Positions 37,079-48,357 are shown, numbered from the stretch's first letter. The stretch: 64,000 bases of DNA from Sipunculus nudus (GCA_026874595.1 CM049315.1:17691664-17755663); one strand, 5' to 3'. Made by a program: numbers and translations. Notes: generated from the sequence alone by a model not told the origin.

Positions 37079-37146
37079 TCAGGCGCCAGTATTTGCCTTC
37101 TTGAGTGGAGCTTTGATAACCTCGTTTCTGTCCACCTGTCCGTCGC
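37079..37146 (-). CDS. EF-hand protein, last coding exon
   Basis: This is the final coding exon of a calcium-binding EF-hand protein. It begins after CTCTTTTTGTCAG, a good pyrimidine tract plus AG acceptor, and its first two bases complete a glycine codon split from the upstream exon (phase 1). Joined, the second EF-hand loop reads DKDGDGQVDRNE: acidic or polar residues at loop positions 1, 3, 5 and 9, glycine at 6, valine at 8 and the invariant glutamate at 12. After it comes VIKAPLKKANTGA and a TGA at 37081-37079. The frame closing exactly after a complete EF-hand, and the splice restoring a perfect loop, make this one of the firmest calls in the window. A second donor-like GTGAGT lies just downstream, so a 3' UTR intron is possible. 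Confidence 0.85.
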
Positions 37147-37621
37147 CTGACAAAAAGAGCGAGTGAGATAGTAATATAACCTAAATATATATTACGAACC
37201 TACCTCGATTTTTTTTGGTCTGATAATCTTGATGTTTTGAGGTGAGACTTCTGAGGTCGCGGTATTGGTCATTAAGTTTGAACCTAGATAAAGGTTTGTT
37301 AACCGTATTTTGTTGACGTAATTCAAAACACAGGGCACAAATCTTAGTTACTTAAGTGTTCGTGTGTGTGTGTGTGTGTGTTTCAAAATAAATTGAATGC
37401 TTCGGAAATAATGGATTTATCAGGTACAAATGTGTTTTAGTCCAATATAATTTTCCTTAAACACTTGTTCTTAAGAACTAAAGTTGGCATGATCTCAGGG
37501 AGAAATTTCTAAGTATGTGACAGAGGTAGAAAAAACGTCGCTTATCCTGATAATGTTTAAATGAATGAATAAGTTATTAGGGAGTCATGAACGTAAGTTA
37601 TATTGGTGTTATTAAAGATAC

Positions 37622-37766
37622 CGTCTTTATCAGATTGTACGAATGCATCGTGTCCGGAATTTTCATCAAAACAGGTGGTCTTGAGGAACTCCTTCTCAGA
37701 AATGAGACCATTGTTGTCAGGGTCATAGGCTTCAAACTTGGATGGGAATGGTACTTCTTTGGGCGA
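37622..37766 (-). CDS. EF-hand protein, penultimate exon
   Basis: This 145-bp exon is bounded on the minus strand by TATTCTTTATTTCCAG (acceptor) and GACG|GTATCT (donor), entering in phase 0 and leaving in phase 1. It encodes about 48 residues: SPKEVPFPSKFEAY, then the canonical EF-hand loop DPDNNGLISEKE (Asp 1 and 3, Asn 5, Gly 6, Ile 8, Glu 12), the exiting helix FLKTTCFDENSGHDAF, and the first residues of a second loop finished in the next exon. The intron between them is 475 bp. Paired EF-hands bind calcium cooperatively in calmodulin-like, sarcoplasmic and secreted matrix proteins; this fragment is not enough to choose among them. Upstream exons on the minus strand (higher coordinates) must exist but I could not identify them with confidence. 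Confidence 0.85.
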
Positions 37767-37799
37767 CTGGAAATAAAGAATATAAGGCATAACATACAT

Positions 37800-39120
37800 G
37801 TGCTAAGGGATCTATATTACCGCAAAATACAGGAGTTATTCCGGTGACCTTTCATGTTTAACTATTGACTGTTTTCAGCGCCAGTTGAGGCTGTTTGCAG
37901 AGAGACAGATGAACTATGTAATAAAACCTTCATTTTTTTCACAATGAAATTCACTTATAAATATTTGAGGTATGTTTAACCAGACAAATATGCAAAACAG
38001 ATTTGGCATGAAGGAGGTCAGAAAGACCTGCTTTGGTTCAAGTATATGTAAGCTCCGATATCTTGTACCAAAGAGATACAATATCAAAAACTACACTCAG
38101 AGGAAGACAGAGATTCAATTATTATGACGTGTTAACTTGGTTAGCTTCATGTACGCAAGGTTGAAATTTTGCGATATTTCCGATTTATTTCATTTTTAGA
38201 TGAATCTGTTTTGTGTGATATCGACAGAAACACTTAACTTGAGAAGGGTATAACATTTTATGAAATGTATCCAAAGATATTAATATATACTGACAATTTT
38301 CCTCATTCACATGTCTCCGAAAGTAGTCCGTGCTTTCTTGACTGACTGACTGACTGACTGAAAGTGAAGTCGGCGCTCGTGCAAGTCACAGGTCTCCGGA
38401 AAATCAGGCCCACACTGGCTCCCTCAGCAACGACAAAATTTGACAGATTGAGTCGGTTCTGGTTGATCCGAGATATTAAAGGGGAAATTAAAAGATATGT
38501 ATGTAGTCTGTCCTGGTTGACACTGTTGAAAATCATTTTCCCAAGTAGAAATGGATAAAATAACGATGGGGTACCATTGAAGAAGATCATTGTTATTTAC
38601 CATGACTACCACTCATGCTTCTCAGCGTCATCTAGTTTTAAAACGTTGAAAAATTTAGCAGTTTAAAATATCTACATTTTCGGTTAAACATATCAAATAT
38701 AACTTTAAAAAGATATCGCTGTTTAGACTAGAAAATTGTACGGTCCATAAACTTTTTATATGTGCCATATTTTCTATAATGAGTACCAAAGGTATACATC
38801 AATCAGTTACACTAAAGACTAAAGGCATCAATCGATCAGTCAAAATAGAGTTTGAATCGTGTACCCAATATTCGCATCCTATAATTTCGTATAATGTAAT
38901 TCAATCCACGACTGTCCGCTACATGGTGTGCACTGGGACATTTAATTATCTGTGGAGATGCAGACCAGTGCGATTTCAATATCATGTTATTTCCATTTAC
39001 GCAGTAGGCCCCTATTGGATAAAATCCTCCGTTACAAAACCGATCATGCCAGGAAGCTCAAAGCACTTGTACAAGCACTTTTCCCTTGCAAGTTACGGAA
39101 AAAGTTTGTCTGTGGAACAG
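37800..39120. other. Probable intron or 5' region of the EF-hand gene; no exon found
   Basis: AT-rich sequence with a (GACT)5 run at 38340-38361. A minus-strand open frame at 38303-38590 has no recognisable domain. No further EF-hand exon is visible. Confidence 0.35.
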
Positions 39121-39499
39121 ATCTAGTATGTACGGAGCCCGGGAGACGACATGATGAAAAATATTTAGTAATTCGTGGCCACGAATTCGTGACCAATGAG
39201 AACAGCTCTCTTATGTTGCTGGCTCAATGCTCATTGGCTACTTATTCGTGCGTACCAGTTATTAATTCGTGCGCTCGAATTACTAGCCAATGAGAAGCAA
39301 GCACACATCGACTCAGTCTAGGCACAGGCTGGCAGTTTCAGCGGGCACACACGGTTGTCAAAATGAAGCCCAGCGCCTTCCGACAGTTCCGTGACTTCCT
39401 ACCTTGGAAAATTCGGAACTCTGTATATTGAAAATGGAAAGGGCTTTAAGCGATACTTAAAGAATATAAATATAAAACTCACAGATCCAGTTGCCGTGC

Positions 39500-40340
39500 A
39501 TAGTGGAAAATTTCATCGTTCGGGCATAATGGGAACATTATTATAGACAAAGCCGATCAGGCTGAAATTTTTAACAGTTATTTTGCTTCACAAAGTTACT
39601 ACAGTTACAGTTCTCAATCGCCATTTGACAGTGATGCTAAATTGCAAATTACGCATAAACTAGGTGAAATGAACTTCACAGAACTTCTCATGTCATATTT
39701 GGGATTCGCTTTCCTGACAGGAACACATAAACATGATATGTTTGAAAGCCAATAAGCGTTTGGATATTTTGAAAAAATTATAAATTCCAATTCTCTATGA
39801 AAGTTTTAGGTCGTATGTATAAATCATTAATACATCTAGTACTGAAGTATGATGTTTTAATATTAAACAATTGTTCTGTCAGACAGTCATACCAATATGA
39901 GAGTATACAACGGAAAGCATGTTTAACATGTACTGGAGCGCTCTCGACTTCCAGCACTGGAGCTATGGTAAAAGAGCTATAATGGTCAAGTATAAAAATA
40001 AGAAGAGAGTTGGCTATACAATCCACATTTTATGAAATGATTAACGGACTAGCATCAGATTATCTGCTTATATATTAACTCAAACTCTGTCTCATGCTTC
40101 GCCCTATACAGTCCGAGCATATCGCATTTGCTAAAGATACTGAGGTTCAAACGGAAAGACTGTCGCTTTTCTTTCCTTCCAGTTTTCTTTCCTTTCCTTT
40201 CAATAGCCTGCAAACTTTGGAATAGTGTCATATATTTAAGTCTACTTCAATCGATCCCTTTAAGGAAAATGTTCGTGACTGTTTAAACCCTGCCTCTCGA
40301 GAAATATACAGTTATTATTGCGACAATCATCGTCAACATG
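39500..40340 (+). pseudogene. Internally deleted non-LTR retrotransposon (LINE) ORF2 remnant
   Basis: The first part reads NGNIIIDKADQAEIFNSYF, the segment just before the reverse-transcriptase domain of many LINE polymerases. After a deletion that removes the catalytic reverse-transcriptase core, the 3' part reads MYKSLIHLVLKYDVLILNNC, ESIQRKACLTCTGAL, then in other frames FYEMINGLASDYL and SLQTLE with RLSLFFPSSF, matching in order the region after the polymerase in CR1/Jockey/RTE-type elements. Frameshifts and stops are frequent, so it is dead. It lies wholly inside the TIR element 39131-41035, as a nested or captured insertion. Confidence 0.75.
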
Positions 40341-40527
40341 AAATTATCCACACTCGGTTATGAATTGGTACCAGTTACTTAAATCAATACCTATTTTCAA
40401 TAGGAAAAACTGATGTTTTTAATCTAATTGATATGCTCGATATGGACTGAGACGTACGCCTACCAGTAATAATATATGTATAAGTATCAGTTAATGTGGA
40501 ATGTCAATCTGTATTAACGTATATTAA

Positions 40528-40529
<2 letters not shown>

Positions 40530-40576
<47 letters not shown>
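40530..40576. repeat. (TA)n microsatellite
   Basis: About 23 TA units at 40530-40576, downstream of the LINE remnant; possibly derived from its simple-sequence 3' tail (inference). Confidence 0.9.
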
Positions 40577-40577
<1 letters not shown>

Positions 40578-40763
40578 TATCGTGTGTGAATATATGTGCA
40601 CTTTTCCAATCTGATCATTTAAATATACATATATGCATTCATGTTAATTTTTCACTTTCTTTTAATTTATATATGCAGGAGAGCAGTTGCATTAGCGTAA
40701 ACGGCTACCTTGTTATCCTATTGAAATAAATATTTACCACCTTGGAAATAAATTTTTCACACC

Positions 40764-41001
40764 TAGTAATTCGTGCGCACGGATTAGTAATTCGTGGCCA
40801 CGAATTAGTAATTCGTGCCCACGGATTAGTAATTCGTGCGCACGAATTAATAAATATTTTTTCCACCTTGGAAATTTATTTACTCACACCGAGTAATTCG
40901 TGCGCACGAATAAGTAATTCGTTGCCACGGATTAGTAATTCGTGGCCACGGATTAGTAATTCGTGCGCACGGATTAGTTATTCGTGCGCACGAATTAATA
41001 A
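40764..41001. repeat. 21-bp near-palindromic iterons, nine copies in two blocks
   Basis: Four units at 40764-40847 and five at about 40890-40995 each read TAGTAATTCGTGCGCACGGAT or a close variant. The best units contain the perfect palindrome AATTCGTGCGCACGAATT; centres vary between GCGC, GGCC and GCCC. Each block is followed by a similar spacer with AATAAATATTTTTCACC, and related single copies sit in the left end at 39176-39290. Clustered subterminal palindromes of this type are typical of transposase-binding sites, which is a functional inference. Confidence 0.85.
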
Positions 41002-41084
41002 ATATTTTTCACCATGTCGTCTCCTTGGCTCCGTAAGTATGCCCCCCGCGTGTTGTGGAAGTAGCTTGGAAAAATTGTGACTGT

Positions 41085-41220
41085 GTCTCAAATACTTTTC
41101 GAGTTATTGCGTTATCAACATTTTAACATTATCGCCGCCGGGACCTTTTAAAAATGCGCCAAGGTCATCCATGTTTGAACTTGACCTGTTATGTCATGGA
41201 CTGCACCTATAGTTTATGGT
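41085..41220 (+). repeat. Diverged outlying copy of the ~141-bp tandem repeat
   Basis: It contains TTCGAGTTATTGCGTTATCA, ACATTATCGCCGCCGGGACC and CCAAGGTCATCCATGTTTGA, matching units at 42600-43090. It adjoins the right end of the TIR element. Confidence 0.7.
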
Positions 41221-41858
41221 AATTTATAGTTTGCTTGCTAGACGGCGCTTCTGTACATTATAAAATGCTTCATAGTTGGCAAGTTGCCACTTCATCAATT
41301 CATTCCTACATATTGAATGACATACGTACGCCCGACATATAAAATGGTGTCAGAAGTGCTGAAACGGTATTTATAAACCACAAAAGGCATGATGAGTAAC
41401 ATTTCATTGGCTGTCAAGCTCGCCTGAGACGGCCAAATGACATCGAGAAGAAAAGAGCTGTTGTTTGTGTGTATTGTTTTGTCAATGTGGTATCTGTTAT
41501 AAGTTCTGTACAAATTATCGATGTCAAAGTTTCTAAAAGACTTGTATTACCCGTCACATTTTCTGTTACTTGTTATGTTTGCTTTAAGGTCATCAGTGTT
41601 GAAAATCTGGGCTTAAAATCTATATAGTAAAGAGAACAGAGTCTGAGATGCCTAATAAGAGAGAAGAAAGGAGAAAAGAAAGAAAAAAAATGACATCGAG
41701 AGGCTCGTCGGAACTAAAAATCCATATTTACAAATTGTTGTGAAACGGTAACGATCCTCATCTTGCCCTCTTAGTTTAAAGAAAATTAAATTGGTGAAAA
41801 TTAAATATTCAACTGCGGAACGATTCAGCCAACACGCAAAGCCCTTGCAACCACTTAC

Positions 41859-41945
41859 AGAAGGTCATGGTGTCTGTGTCAGAAACCCAATCGACAGCAC
41901 ATCTGTACCCGCTTAAGTAACCGCTATACACGATCAGCCACGCTC
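41859..41945 (-). CDS. Doubtful single exon of unknown protein
   Basis: On the minus strand TCTCGACAACACAG could be an acceptor and ACCTTCT|GTAAGT a very good donor. The 87 bases between read AWLIVYSGYLSGYRCAVDW and VSDTDTMTF in one open frame, with protein-like composition (Trp, Cys, Tyr, Gly). No domain is recognised, the in-frame sequence upstream has a stop, and no neighbouring exon joins it. It is on the same strand as the EF-hand gene and upstream of it, but a connection is not shown. Confidence 0.15.
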
Positions 41946-42604
41946 CTGTGTTGTCGAGACAAATTTTGAATAGTTACGCCTTCGAGATCTACGACCCTCG
42001 CAATCCAATAATTCGCCAGTCGCTGAAAATACTTCCATGTATAAAACCGTAACATGCATGGACATGAATCAGTCAAAAAATTTATTTCAAAGATGTATCT
42101 CACCACTGCCATCTCCGCAGGTTATTCCCAATAATGACCAGTCAGTGGCAACTGGTCAGTGTCCTCCTATGTCAGAAGACATAAGCGTACCACAAGCCAC
42201 ACAGCCGTACCTGTTACAACACGCTGTGGTCAAGCTGTAAAACCACCAGCCAGACTCTCTTTTTAACGATTTTGGTTAAGTGTTGTGATACGACATACTT
42301 TAAGAGATCACGACCATAGTAAAAATACAGATAGTATTGGTGCTGATAACCAATGTGTAGAGATTCGTGCATAAGATAAACTGTTTTAAGGTATATTTCA
42401 ATAAAATATTTATTATTTTTATCTTATGCTCGTCCCAAAACAACACGGTTTGCTGCAGTCATATGTATATTTACATTTGTATAATATTGCATATGTGTGA
42501 CATTCACATGGACAGTTATGGTGCTCTTTTTTTAACAAAGGGGATGTTTTGTCATCAATTCATTCTCACATGTTGAATGACAATCGTATTCTAGACATAT
42601 AACA

Positions 42605-43090
42605 TGACCTAGGTAAGGTGCATCAATACTGCCAGTTTGTTGAATGTACCTGAAATTCTGTTCGAGTTATTGCGTTTACATCATTAAGCATTATCGCCGC
42701 TGTGACCTTGAATAATGCGTCACAATCATTCATGTTTAACTGGACCTAGCCCTTGATAAGGTGCATCAATACTGCCAGTTTGGTGAATGTACCTGATATT
42801 CTGTTTGAGTTATTGAGTTAATATCATTTTAGCATTCTAGCCGCTGTGACCTTGAAAAATATGTCAAGGTCTCCATGTTCGAACCTAACCTAGCCCTTGA
42901 TAAGGTGCATCAATGCTTTAAGTATCGTGCCTTTACCTTGAACAAATTTTTTTCGAGTTATTGCGTATACATCATTTAACACGCTGTGACCTTAAAAAAG
43001 CGTCAAAGTCATCCATAATCAAAATTGACCTAGCCCTTGATAAGTCACATCAATACGGCAAATTTGTCAACTGTACCTCAAATACTTTTA
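42605..43090 (+). repeat. ~141-bp tandem repeat, 3-4 copies
   Basis: Units start near 42608, 42747, 42890 and 43030 with CTAGCCCTTGATAAGGTGCA or a variant, followed by TCAATACTGCCAGTTTG, TTCGAGTTATTGCG and CGCTGTGACCTTGA. Copies differ by roughly 10-20 percent. The tract ends near a CGGACGGACGGAAAGACGGA segment. No coding sequence. Confidence 0.85.
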
Positions 43091-43194
43091 TTTTTAATTT
43101 TGTATTTGGTTACCATATATCGGACGGACGGAAAGACGGACAGACGCTCTTCATTTCTATGTCCCCCGCCGACGGCGCCTTCAGTTACAACAAT

Positions 43195-43570
43195 GACAGT
43201 GCGTTGCTGCATGGAGTTTAACGATTCTATTATATCTCTTCAGCTTATACAAAATACGGCAGCTAGACTCGAAAGTCAAAATCTTCCCATATTACCCCGA
43301 TACTGAAACAACTGCACTGGCTAAACCGGTGAAGGGGCGGGTTCAGTTTAATTTTCTTTCTTGTGCGTTCAAAGAATTGTGCAGTCCAGCGCCACAATAT
43401 GTACAAGATCTTTCTATAAAATATGTTCCATCATGTCATTGCATGTGTTCTGTGGATAAGGGTTTGGACTGTCATGTTTAGGGAAAAATATTTTAGGATA
43501 GTCACTCCAGCCGCATGCAAGTTAAATCTGACATCATCAAGTGCGCCGATACTTCAGTTTCATTTAAATA
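43195..43570 (+). pseudogene. LINE 3' remnant, CR1/L2/Jockey-like
   Basis: The plus strand reads SLQLIQNTAARL and, after frameshifts, LKQLHWL, PQYVQDLSIKYVPS and EKYFRIVTPAACKLNLTSS. LQ-x-IQNTAARL followed by a histidine-tryptophan-leucine motif and a proline-x-Y segment is the characteristic stretch after the reverse-transcriptase domain in CR1/L2-type LINEs. Multiple frameshifts and stops mean it is not functional. The polymerase core and endonuclease are missing. Confidence 0.8.
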
Positions 43571-44104
43571 GCCTTTTATCTTACTTATTTAAATCGTATT
43601 AAATTCTTACTATTCATGGTACCGTATATACTTGTTATTGTGGGTTTGTGCTTTTAATTGTATGGCATGACTTTATTCTGTATTTAGCGATGTAAAAATA
43701 TTAAATATGATTTTAATATTAATCACACAGCTATACGGGTGCTTCTTTTTAACTTATTTATTCTACATGGATTGTATGAATAGTATTGATAACTTATCGC
43801 GGCAATGTCCAGCTGGTCCTGTCGATATTTCATACGGGGCAGGAAACTAAAAAATCCAGAGAAAACCACCGGCCTTAGACGGTCCAGCTAAAAGCCACTG
43901 TCACAGGTGTGTCGGATTTTTCTATGGACGTGTGAGTTTACATCAAAATTACACTGGAGCTGCTGACCGGTTTTATTCATTCTGACAAGACGGCTTCTAC
44001 GTTTATGTTACTCTGGTAAGGCGAGACTTAATAATATTAAATAGTCTGAACGTAGGCGACATCCAGTGATTATGTATGAAACTATTCTTTGTTAACTGAT
44101 TATA

Positions 44105-44545
44105 GGAATAAACAAGGGCACCGCAAAGCGGAGCTTCCCCTCGCACGAGGCATAATTAGAATGGATGTATTACACAGTGTGAAAAATGAGGAGGGCAGCT
44201 CTTTGGCCTTGACCTTTGCTCCTGTGACCTCAAACTAAATAGGGTGTTTCATCCATGGGTGGTTGAGCCATATAAGCAAAATGACACTGACAGGTTATGG
44301 TCAAACGGGTTGGCTTAAAATGGGTGCACACGCTTTTTCAAGAAGTGTGCGCTGTGGCCGTGACCTTTGAGCGCGTGATCTCAAAATCGATAGGGTTCTT
44401 CATTCATGGGTGGATGAGCCATATTTCCAAGATGAAAGGTTTTGGTTAAAGGGTTTGGCTTTATATGGGTCCACAAGCTTTTTCATGAGTGGGCCCTGTG
44501 GCCGTGACGTTTGCCCCTGTGACCTCTAAATCGAAAGGTTTACGT
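44105..44545 (+). repeat. Diverged ~145-bp tandem repeat, three copies
   Basis: Units near 44193, 44346 and 44480 share GGCCGTGACCTTTG, TGTGACCTCAAA, ATCGATAGGGTTCTTCATTC and CATGGGTGGATGAGCCATAT. The tract is preceded by ACAAGGGCACCGCAAAGCGG, a short motif of dispersed-repeat character. No coding sequence. Confidence 0.75.
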
Positions 44546-45556
44546 TGAAAAAAAAACCACTGTCTTTAAAGATAAATACTCAGCAATGAAGATGAATACT
44601 CAAACAGGAAAGTTAGGCTTCAATTTTGTTCTAAAGAACCCAGTATCTCACCCAGTATCATTGTCTAATTTTTCCGCCTTACGGAGAGAGGACTACTAAA
44701 ATGGTCGAGGTCCGTCAATCAGACCTCCCGTCCGTCTGTCCCTCACCAGTGTTTTTACAAAATATCTCTAAAACCCCTGCTGTTTTTTTTTTACCCCAAT
44801 TTTTTTACAGTCCTACCCATCCAATGACTGACATGCGATTAATACTTGCATGTGGGGCACCTTGTGTTTGCGACTTTGCGGGGAAATTCAATGAATTAAG
44901 TTAAACACAAGGCGGGTTAGTGACTATTTGTACCACAGCCTTTGTTTAAGCCTTTGGTCACTAAATACTGACGAAAAGATAAAAGGGTCCATATTTTCTT
45001 GTGTGCACGGTACATAGATACATCAGATTGTAAAGATAAATATGAAATATTATGCTAATTTAGAGTACACTATGAGCATATGGAGCTCTAAAAACAATTA
45101 TAATAATATCTGCACTATACCATTACTTTCTTAAAATTGTAATGGGTTTTATATGAAAATGAAGTCGACCGTCGACTTTTCATGCTGATCTCTTGGTTCT
45201 GTCACGGGGAAAAGTAGGCCTATGACAAAATTCTTAACTGTATAATACCTAGACCAATTGAGCTCAGATCCTTGTTAAATGTGAACATAGGTTTAAGCAT
45301 AATAATTGTGCCATTAGTTTGTCCATTTAAACAACTAATCCCTCAGCAGAATTATCCTTTTATGCAATTTTGTTCAAAAATGCATACTAGTGCTCACCTA
45401 TCTTTTTAACCCAATACGTATAACTACCAAGATTTCACATTTTAGGCCTAAAATAAAAACATGTATAACTGTGTAGATGTTGACATACATGCCCTATCAG
45501 ACAAAACCTATATATTATTTTTTTCTGAAACGTGATTGCACTCGGCTTGAATGCGG

Positions 45557-45729
45557 CAGGGGCGGATCCAGGATTTAGGAAAAGGGGGATCCAACCCAGG
45601 AGAAACCTATAAAAAACAGGGCCGGAAAAGGCTGAAAACCTTAGAAAATGTTGCGGCAACAGAATAAGTGGGGGGTGGGGGGGGGGGGGGTTCCGAACCT
45701 CGGTTCCCCCTCCCCGGGATCCGTTTCTG
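45557..45729. mobile_element. 173-bp hAT-type MITE
   Basis: The left end CAGGGGCGGATCCAGGATTT pairs with the right end, which on the other strand reads CAGAAACGGATCCCGGGGAG; CAG termini and the GGATCC core match. The interior has a run of about 12 G and no coding capacity. CAGGGGCGGATCCAG is a terminus I associate with hAT-type elements in invertebrates. The 8 bases on each side (GAATGCGG and TACAACCC) do not match, so the insertion is old or rearranged. The same terminal motif occurs at 57030-57050 and 57465-57480. Confidence 0.65.
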
Positions 45730-45960
45730 TACAACCCGCCTAAACAGCATACCCACAACGTATATGTACATTATTTAAATCTCCAGTGCCAGTATGATTA
45801 AAATCGATTCAAGTGTAGTTAGATAAATGTTGTTTAAATTTCCTTGAGATCTATTTCATGTAAGACATTAACATTTATACTTAACTAGAAATACAGATAT
45901 TAAGATCTGGCAAAGTGATTATAATCTTTCTTCAACTAAATTGCTTTTAAATGTGCAATT

Positions 45961-46292
45961 ATCGAGCATGGTAAAAAAAAATTAATGTGTTATCGAGCAT
46001 GGTAAAAAAAAATTAATGTGTTATCGAGCATGGTAAAAAAAAAATAATGTGTTATCGAGCATGGTAAAAAAAAAATTAATGTGTTATCGAGCATGGTAAA
46101 AAAAATTAATGTGTTATCGAGCATGGTAAAAAAAATTAATGTGTTATCAAGCATGGTAAAAAAAATAAATGTGTTATCGAGCATGGTAAAAAAAATTAAT
46201 GTGTTATGGGGCATGGTAAAAATCAATTAATGTGTTATCGAGCATGGTAAAAAAATTAATGTGTTATCGAGCATGGTAAAAATAATTAATGG
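45961..46292 (+). repeat. 31-bp minisatellite, about 11 copies
   Basis: The unit ATCGAGCATGGTAAAAAAAA plus ATTAATGTGTT repeats every 29-31 bp, length differences lying in the A run. Copies are nearly identical, so the tract is young and probably length-polymorphic. The repeated hydrophobic open frame on the minus strand is an artefact. Confidence 0.95.
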
Positions 46293-46764
46293 TTTAAATT
46301 TACAATGCATGGATTTGGCATATTTACCATTGATACGATTGCCTCCAACAAGGAACTTTTCCATACCTGTTAAAACCATCCGCCTAAATATAAAAAAAAT
46401 AACATTGACAGTTAATAATGATGAAAAGTGGTGTCAATGGACATAAAATAAGACTTATGTTGACTTCATGGCATTTATGGTCAAACCTATGACAACAGTG
46501 TAACAAATTTATACACCCACTCGAAACACGTGTATACTGCACGTTCAAAGCTGTCACTGTAGGCAGTTAAATTATGTAATACAATTTAACAGCATGTTTG
46601 AAAATAACAGTGATAATGTCCAAGGTGGGTGAATTCCGGATCCTCCTTGTCCTTCGCTTCTCTTCATCCCTGTTTATATACCACCAAACGCAACCATCAA
46701 AGCCAGTGAGAGTGGCTTGTAATAGTAATTATAACTAACTGTACAATCCATATTAACTATATAT

Positions 46765-48357
46765 CAGACATGGGTCGAATACAGGAGAAATGTATTCGAA
46801 TACGAATACATCAGGGGTACACGAATACGAATACGAATACAAATACTCCAAAACAGAAATGTATTCGAATACGAATACGAATACAAATATGAATGTATTC
46901 ATGAATATATATATAAATACAATTTACTTAAACAAAAAGATACTATCAAGTATCAATTTTGTTAAATACCATTAACTGCAATCATCATATATTCACACTT
47001 GCAAAATGTGTTTTAGTCCAAAATTCAAAATATTCGTGTAATCCGCTGTGATTGCGTTGATTTCCAAACTGCATAATGACGGAGTAATATATATTATGGT
47101 GGTTTGTTACACAATATATGTAAATGAATGTTCCTTTTAGGGTTGGGGCCAGGTACTTGTACCTATGCCTGTACCTTTACCTATAGATATACAATTCAGA
47201 GTACCTGTACCTGTACCTGGCTGTCATGAGTAGGAAGTACCTTGTACCTGTAACTGAAACTAAAGTTCCTTGTACCTGGTTTAAGGTACTCCAGGTACAA
47301 ATGTGATACTGGTTCTTGAAATGGACACCAGGCTTGGGTCAATTGCATGTACAAAGCTGTCACCCCTGTCAGGGTAGTTAGCCATCTTAGGCAGGGGTAA
47401 TTACAAAGCATTCATCCTTAGTGCCTTTGTAGCTAGCTACCTGGCTAGCAAGCTAGTCAACCTCCAGCCTCTTAAACAGGAAGTGCATTGCAGCATTATA
47501 ATCAGCACAAGTACACAGCTACCAACAAAGGATAGATACAAAGGGTTGCCTACATGCCTCATGTCTTAAGTTGGCTATAGTATGTACACTGAGCAGGGTC
47601 GGGGCCAGTTACTTGTACCTGTATCTAGGTGCACAATTCACAGTTATTTGAATTACAAGTTTACCAAGATACTGGAATGGACATCAGGGTTAGTCAAGTA
47701 AGGTACTGAGCTGTCATCACTGTCAGGGCTGTTAACTAGACCAGGCAGGGGTAATTACTAAGCTTTCAACCCTTTGAACTTGAGTGGACTTGGGCTCGTA
47801 GCATGCTGGCCTAGCTACCTTCTGCTTCTACACAGGAAGTTCATTGTGGCATTATCAGACATAAAGGGTACAGAGCAAAGGATATGGACAGGGTTGCTTG
47901 CTCCATGTAGATACCTGTTGTCTAGTATGTATAAAGAACATTTGGTTTAGCTTTAGGATATATGTAGAAGTAAAGAGGGTCTGACTGATGGAGATGTACA
48001 TACACATGACAGAATAAACACATTAATATTAATTTAATATGAATAAAGTAAAAAAATGTCAAAATGTGTTAATAAGATTGTTAGTGTGCATGCGGTAGGT
48101 GGGTCTAAATCAATCGCTATGGAAATAATGGCACATTTTTCCAAATGGAAAAAGGACAAAAGTTAACAACATTAATGTATACTGCATGTATTCGTGAAAA
48201 GTGTTCATGAATGTGAATACTTCTGCAATGTATTTGAAAACGAATACAAATACTTTTGTACTTTAAACAAATGTATTCGAATACAAATACGAATACTGAA
48301 AATACCTGTATTCGAATACAATGAATACGAATACTGAATACGAATACCCCATGTCTG
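46765..48357. mobile_element. Non-autonomous hAT element, 1593 bp
   Basis: Both ends read CAGACATGGG inward, followed on each side by a field of GTATTCGAATACGAATAC-type repeats (46790-46900 and 48190-48350). The flanking 8 bases are CTATATAT on the left and CTGTATAT on the right, a 7-of-8 target duplication. CAG-starting short inverted ends, subterminal TATTCGAATA repeats and an 8-bp duplication are established traits of hAT elements. No transposase is encoded; the interior has a ~450-bp partial tandem duplication rich in GTACCT. Confidence 0.85.
47140..47890 (+). repeat. Internal ~450-bp diverged duplication within the hAT element
   Basis: Copy A near 47140-47520 and copy B near 47593-47890 share GGGTCGGGGCCAG, ACTTGTACCTGT, CACTGTCAGGG, GGCAGGGGTAATTAC and ACAGGAAGT. 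Copy A also contains a GTACCT-rich stretch at 47150-47290. The copies are strongly diverged. No coding sequence. Confidence 0.75.

Larger units (their letters stand above)
39131..41035. mobile_element. TIR DNA transposon, non-autonomous, with 6-bp target duplication
   Basis: The left end from TACGGAGCC and the right end read inward from 41035 match at 51 of 57 positions. They are flanked by a perfect direct repeat AGTATG (39125-39130 and 41036-41041). The inverted ends include GGAGACGACATG, TGAAAAATATTTA and TAATTCGTG. The interior has no transposase; it holds a LINE remnant, a (TA)n run and a right-hand cluster of 21-bp near-palindromic units. Termini plus target duplication give firm borders. 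The superfamily is not certain; a 6-bp duplication and TACGGAGCC end do not match a family I can name confidently. Confidence 0.85.

Noticed and set aside
40742-41080. 112-codon frame with seven-residue repeats (LVIRAHG, NSCARIS)
   Set aside because: It is the translation of the 21-bp palindromic iterons; 21 is a multiple of three, so the frame stays open by arithmetic.
42037-42240. Plus-strand 67-codon frame (SPLPSPQVIPNNDQSVATGQ)
   Set aside because: No recognisable domain, no splice partner, and length within chance expectation.
45990-46226. Hydrophobic repetitive frame (FFTMLDNTLI)
   Set aside because: It is the reverse reading of the 31-bp minisatellite, with frame breaks where the A run changes length.
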